Positions 60,561 to 64,000 of a DNA stretch of 64,000 nucleotides are shown piece after piece. Each line of letters opens with the position of its first letter. Within the stretch, counting starts at the first letter, position 1. The position numbers and the translations under genes were made by a program. The DNA lies in contig NZ_WVHL01000005.1 in assembly GCF_009861525.1 (NCBI RefSeq), positions 1,302,001 to 1,366,000 on the forward strand, read 5' to 3'. This DNA comes from Pseudomonas sp. LD120 (GTDB lineage Bacteria; Pseudomonadota; Gammaproteobacteria; Pseudomonadales; Pseudomonadaceae). The notes under the pieces are model-generated. The model had not been told where the DNA came from. It saw only the letters and a program-made list of their open reading frames with translations, and did not search any database.

Positions 60561-61586
60561 TCAGTTCTTTCTTACCCAGCGCTCCTGTACCCATGCTTGT
60601 TGCTGTGCCTTGTCCTTGAAGGTCCAGGCGACGAAGCGGCTCTGTTTCTGTCCCTGGGACATTTCCACCACCTGGCTTTGCACCGCCCCGGCTTTTTTCA
60701 GCGCGTGTTCAATGGCCGGCAGGTTCGAGGCCTTCGACACCAGGGTGCTGAACCACAGCACTTGCTGGCCGACGCTGGTGCTTTCGCGGATCAACTGGCT
60801 GACAAAGCGGATCTCTCCACCTTCGCACCACAGTTCCCGTGCCTGGCCGCCAAAGTTCAGCACCGGCAGCTTGCGCTTGGGATCGGCCTTGCCCAGGGCA
60901 CGCCACTTGCGCTGGCTGCCGCGAGTAGCTTCTTCCAGCGAGGCGTGGAAGGGTGGGTTGCACAGGGTCAGGTCGAAGCGCTCAGTGCTTTCTAGCAGGC
61001 CGTTGAGGATCTGCTTGGGATTGCCCTGTTGGCGCAGGCTGACGGCCTTGTTCAAGCCGTTGGCCTGGACGATGGCCTTGGCGGCGGCCAGGGCCGTGCT
61101 GTCGATGTCTGAACCGAGGAACTGCCAGCGGTAGTCGCTGTAACCGATCAGCGGGTAGATGCAGTTGGCGCCAACGCCAATGTCCAGCACTCGGATCGCC
61201 GCGCCGCGAGGGATCTCGCCCTGGTTGTGGCTGGCCAACAGGTCGGCGAGAAAATGCACATAATCGGCGCGTCCAGGGACTGGCGGACAGAGAAAGTCCG
61301 CTGGAATGTCCCAGTGGTCGATGCCGTAGAACGTCTTGAGCAGGGCCCGGTTGAACACCCGCACGGCTGCCGGGTCGGCGAAGTCGATGCTTTCCTTGCC
61401 GTAGGGGTTGAGGATCACGAATTGCCCCAGCTCCGGGGTGCTCTTGATCAGTTGCGGGAAGTCGTAGCGCCCCTGGTGACGATTGCGCGGGTGCAGGCTG
61501 GCCTTTTCCCGGGGTATGGCGGCTTTGGCTGGGGAGGCAGGCTTGGGTTTTTTGCGCGCAGGCTTGGGAGTGTTGGGGGCGGTCAT
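60561..61586 (-). CDS. rlmF: 23S rRNA (adenine-1618-N6)-methyltransferase
   Basis: The 341-residue enzyme N6-methylates A1618 of 23S rRNA. It has a basic N-terminal tail (KPARKKPKPASPAKAAIPREK), LHPRNRHQGRYDFPQLI, the SAM motif IRVLDIGVGANCIYPLIG and the catalytic DLTLCNPPFHAS (about 205-216). Overall length fits the RlmF/YbiN family. Confidence 0.92.
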   Translation of the reverse strand: MTAPNTPKPARKKPKPASPAKAAIPREKASLHPRNRHQGRYDFPQLIKSTPELGQFVILNPYGKESIDFADPAAVRVFNRALLKTFYGIDHWDIPADFLCPPVPGRADYVHFLADLLASHNQGEIPRGAAIRVLDIGVGANCIYPLIGYSDYRWQFLGSDIDSTALAAAKAIVQANGLNKAVSLRQQGNPKQILNGLLESTERFDLTLCNPPFHASLEEATRGSQRKWRALGKADPKRKLPVLNFGGQARELWCEGGEIRFVSQLIRESTSVGQQVLWFSTLVSKASNLPAIEHALKKAGAVQSQVVEMSQGQKQSRFVAWTFKDKAQQQAWVQERWVRKN

Positions 61587-61710
61587 GGGGGATCGATTCG
61601 AGGGTGGTTCAAAGTGGCGGGCATTGTCCCACAGGAGCGGCGGTATGTTTCAAGCAACCAGCGACAAGTGATGCATGCCTGCCTCCGCGCCGCCTAAGAC
61701 AAGGCGTATA

Positions 61711-61742
61711 AAAAAGGGAGGCCTGTATGGGCCTCCCTTTTT
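61711..61742. terminator. Bidirectional terminator between rlmF and valS
   Basis: AAAAAGGGAGGCC-TGTATG-GGCCTCCCTTTTT is a perfect stem with A and T runs on both sides; it lies 20 bases beyond the valS stop. Confidence 0.92.
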
Positions 61743-61761
61743 CACATCGCGCGAATCGCCG

Positions 61762-64000
61762 TTACAGGCTGGAAATCCGTGCGTGCTGTTCCGCCAGCTT
61801 GCCCAGGGCCTGTTCGGCCTCGGCCAGTTTGGCGCGTTCCTTCTCGATCACTTCCGCCGGAGCCTTGTCGACGAAGGCGGCGTTGGACAGCTTGCCGCCC
61901 ACGCGCTGCACTTCGCCTTGCAGGCGCTGGATTTCCTTGTCCAGGCGCGCCAGTTCGGCGCCCTTGTCGATCAGGCCGGCCATCGGCACCAGCACTTCCA
62001 TCTCGCCCACCAGGGCGGTGGCGGACAGCGGTGCTTCGTCGCCGGCGGCCAACACAGTGATGGATTCGAGGCGGGCCAGTTTCTTCAGCAAGGCTTCGTT
62101 CTCGGTCAGGCGCCGCTGGTCTTCGGCGCTGACGTTCTTCAGGAACAGGGCCAGGGGCTTGCCCGGGCCGATGTTCATTTCCGCGCGAATGTTGCGCGTA
62201 CCGAGCATCAGGCCCTTGAGCCATTCGATGTCGTCCTCGGCGGCCTGGTCGATGCGTGCCTCAACGGCCACCGGCCAAGGTTGCAGCATGATGGTCTTGC
62301 CCGTGCTGCCTGCCAGCGGCGCCAGGCGCTGCCAGATCTCTTCGGTGATGAACGGCATGAACGGATGGGCCAGGCGCAGGGCCACTTCCAGTACCCGCAC
62401 CAGGGTGCGACGGGTGCCGCGCTGGCGTTCAACCGGCGCGTTCTCGTCCCACAGCACCGGCTTGGACAGCTCCAGGTACCAGTCGCAGTACTGGTTCCAG
62501 ATGAACTCGTACAGGGCCTGGGCGGCCAGGTCGAAACGGAACTGGTCGAGCTGGCGGGTGACTTCGGCTTCTGTGCGCTGCAGCTGGGAAATGATCCAGC
62601 GGTCCGCCAGGGACAGCTCAACGGCTTCGCCGTTCTGACCGCAGTCTTCGCCCTTGTCCAGCACGTAGCGCGCGGCGTTCCAGATTTTGTTGCAGAAGTT
62701 GCGGTAACCCTCGACGCGGCCCATGTCGAACTTGATGTCGCGGCCGGTGGTGGCCAGGGAGCAGAAGGTGAAGCGCAGGGCGTCGGTGCCGTAGCTGGCG
62801 ATGCCGTCGGCGAATTCGGCGCGGGTCTGCTTCTCGATGGCTTTCTGCAGCTTGGGCTGCATCAGGCCGGTGGTGCGTTTTTGCACCAGGGTTTCGAGGT
62901 CGATGCCGTCGATGATGTCCAGCGGGTCGAGGACGTTGCCCTTGGACTTGGACATCTTCTGGCCCTGGCCGTCGCGGACCAGGCCGTGCACGTACACGGT
63001 CTTGAACGGAACCTGCGGTGTGCCGTCTTCGTTCTTCACCAGGTGCATGGTGAGCATGATCATCCGGGCGACCCAGAAGAAAATGATGTCGAAGCCGGTG
63101 ACCAGCACGTCGGTCGGGTGGAAGGTCTTGAGGAAGTCGGTCTGTTCCGGCCAGCCCAGGGTGGAGAAGGTCCACAGGCCCGAGCTGAACCAGGTGTCGA
63201 GTACGTCGTTGTCCTGCTGCAGGGCAACGTCCGGACCGAGGTTATGCTTGGCGCGGACTTCGGCTTCATCGCGGCCGACATAGACCTTGCCCGACTCGTC
63301 GTACCAGGCCGGAATCCGGTGGCCCCACCACAGTTGGCGGCTGATGCACCAGTCCTGGATGTCGCGCATCCAGGAGAAGTACATGTTCTCGTACTGCTTG
63401 GGCACGAAGGCGATGCGGCCGTCTTCCACCGCCGCGATGGCAGGCTCGGCCAGCGGCTTGGTGGAGACGTACCATTGGTCGGTGAGCCACGGCTCGATGA
63501 CGGTGCCGGAACGGTCGCCTTTTGGCACTTTCAGGGCATGGTCGTCGACGCTGACCAGCAGGCCGGCGGCGTCGAAGGCGGCCACGATCTGTTTGCGCGC
63601 TTCGAAGCGGTCCAGGCCCACGTACTCGGCCGGGATCTTGCCGTCGACGGTTTCGTTGAGGCTGCCGTCCAGGTTGAACACCTGGCAGGCCGGCAGCACG
63701 GCGGCGTTCTTGTCGAAGATGTTGAGCAGCGGCAGGTTGTGGCGCTTGCCGACTTCGTAGTCGTTGAAGTCGTGGGCCGGGGTGATCTTCACGCAGCCGG
63801 TGCCGAACTCAGGATCGCAGTAGTCATCGGCAATGATCGGGATACGCCGGCCCACCAGGGGCAGCTCGACGAACTTGCCAATCAGCGCCTTGTAGCGCTC
63901 GTCTTCAGGGTTCACCGCCACGGCGGAGTCGCCGAGCATGGTTTCCGGGCGAGTGGTGGCGACGATCAGGTAGTCGTTGCCTTCAGCGGTCTTGGCGCCG
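61762..64000 (-). CDS. valS: Valyl-tRNA synthetase, C-terminal part
   Basis: The frame is open to the right edge, so the 5' third (with the HIGH motif) lies outside. What is seen covers 746 codons: the editing-domain block TTRPETMLGDSAVAVNPED at the edge, the catalytic KMSKSKGNVLDPLD, the anticodon-binding helical domain and the C-terminal coiled coil (LARLDKEIQRLQGEVQRVGGKL). It charges tRNA-Val and edits mischarged threonine. Confidence 0.96.
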   Translation of the reverse strand, partial: GAKTAEGNDYLIVATTRPETMLGDSAVAVNPEDERYKALIGKFVELPLVGRRIPIIADDYCDPEFGTGCVKITPAHDFNDYEVGKRHNLPLLNIFDKNAAVLPACQVFNLDGSLNETVDGKIPAEYVGLDRFEARKQIVAAFDAAGLLVSVDDHALKVPKGDRSGTVIEPWLTDQWYVSTKPLAEPAIAAVEDGRIAFVPKQYENMYFSWMRDIQDWCISRQLWWGHRIPAWYDESGKVYVGRDEAEVRAKHNLGPDVALQQDNDVLDTWFSSGLWTFSTLGWPEQTDFLKTFHPTDVLVTGFDIIFFWVARMIMLTMHLVKNEDGTPQVPFKTVYVHGLVRDGQGQKMSKSKGNVLDPLDIIDGIDLETLVQKRTTGLMQPKLQKAIEKQTRAEFADGIASYGTDALRFTFCSLATTGRDIKFDMGRVEGYRNFCNKIWNAARYVLDKGEDCGQNGEAVELSLADRWIISQLQRTEAEVTRQLDQFRFDLAAQALYEFIWNQYCDWYLELSKPVLWDENAPVERQRGTRRTLVRVLEVALRLAHPFMPFITEEIWQRLAPLAGSTGKTIMLQPWPVAVEARIDQAAEDDIEWLKGLMLGTRNIRAEMNIGPGKPLALFLKNVSAEDQRRLTENEALLKKLARLESITVLAAGDEAPLSATALVGEMEVLVPMAGLIDKGAELARLDKEIQRLQGEVQRVGGKLSNAAFVDKAPAEVIEKERAKLAEAEQALGKLAEQHARISSL

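Noticed and set aside
61727..63760. Plus-strand frames across valS
   Set aside because: Ser/Arg/Pro-rich antisense shadows of the synthetase gene.
1..64000. CRISPR arrays, tRNA or rRNA genes, phage att sites
   Set aside because: No regularly spaced direct repeats, no cloverleaf-like or CCA-ended segments and no rRNA sequence were noticed. The repeats found are REP or palindromic types. A tRNAscan search would be the decisive check.

Overview
The window reads as a chromosome segment of a fluorescent Pseudomonas, most likely the P. protegens/P. chlororaphis side of the P. fluorescens group. The evidence is high GC with Pseudomonas-type GGA-rich ribosome sites, several Pseudomonas REP repeat families, a complete alginate operon in the canonical algD-8-44-K-E-G-X-L-I-J-F-A order, the dauBAR D-arginine locus, aapJQMP, and a toxoflavin-type gene cluster of the kind known from P. 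protegens Pf-5. This assignment rests on gene content and recalled family knowledge, not on a database comparison.

Layout. 1-1.8 kb: end of a lipoprotein gene, a short-chain dehydrogenase and a small membrane protein. 1.9-8.1 kb: an accessory patch with a hipBA toxin-antitoxin pair, an IS3-family element that has lost its left end, a second trpB-trpA pair coupled to an EamA exporter, and a gene remnant. 8.1-8.7 kb: a DUF3077-like gene and the alginate operon terminator. 8.7-25.7 kb: the alginate operon on the minus strand, with REP-like repeats in its gaps and, unusually, inside algJ, algE and algK. 25.7-26.5 kb: the algD control region, holding an AlgU-type promoter, a perfect GacA upstream activating sequence and a leader rich in AGGA motifs. 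26.5-30.4 kb: yaaA, a divergent polysaccharide deacetylase and phoH.

30.4-41.9 kb is an island between phoH and moaC, genes I expect to be close neighbours in other Pseudomonas. It holds an RND pump and its adaptor, a VOC-fold enzyme, a LysR regulator and a minus-strand set encoding a YdcZ-type transporter, methyltransferase, FGE/SUMF1-like protein, GTP cyclohydrolase II, WD40 protein and RibD-like deaminase/reductase. This is the toxABCDE toxoflavin set (7-azapteridine toxin), which branches from the first two riboflavin steps. The VOC enzyme and the pumps are the probable self-resistance and export parts.

42.1-64 kb is mostly core genome: moaCDE, an arginine-type binding protein with dauBAR, a DEAD-box RNA helicase, carboxylesterase estB, the aapJQMP amino-acid transporter behind a sigma-54-type promoter, a GntR regulator with a CynX-like MFS gene, small housekeeping genes, ndpA, an HU protein, rlmF and the 3' part of valS. 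No rRNA, tRNA or CRISPR array was seen.
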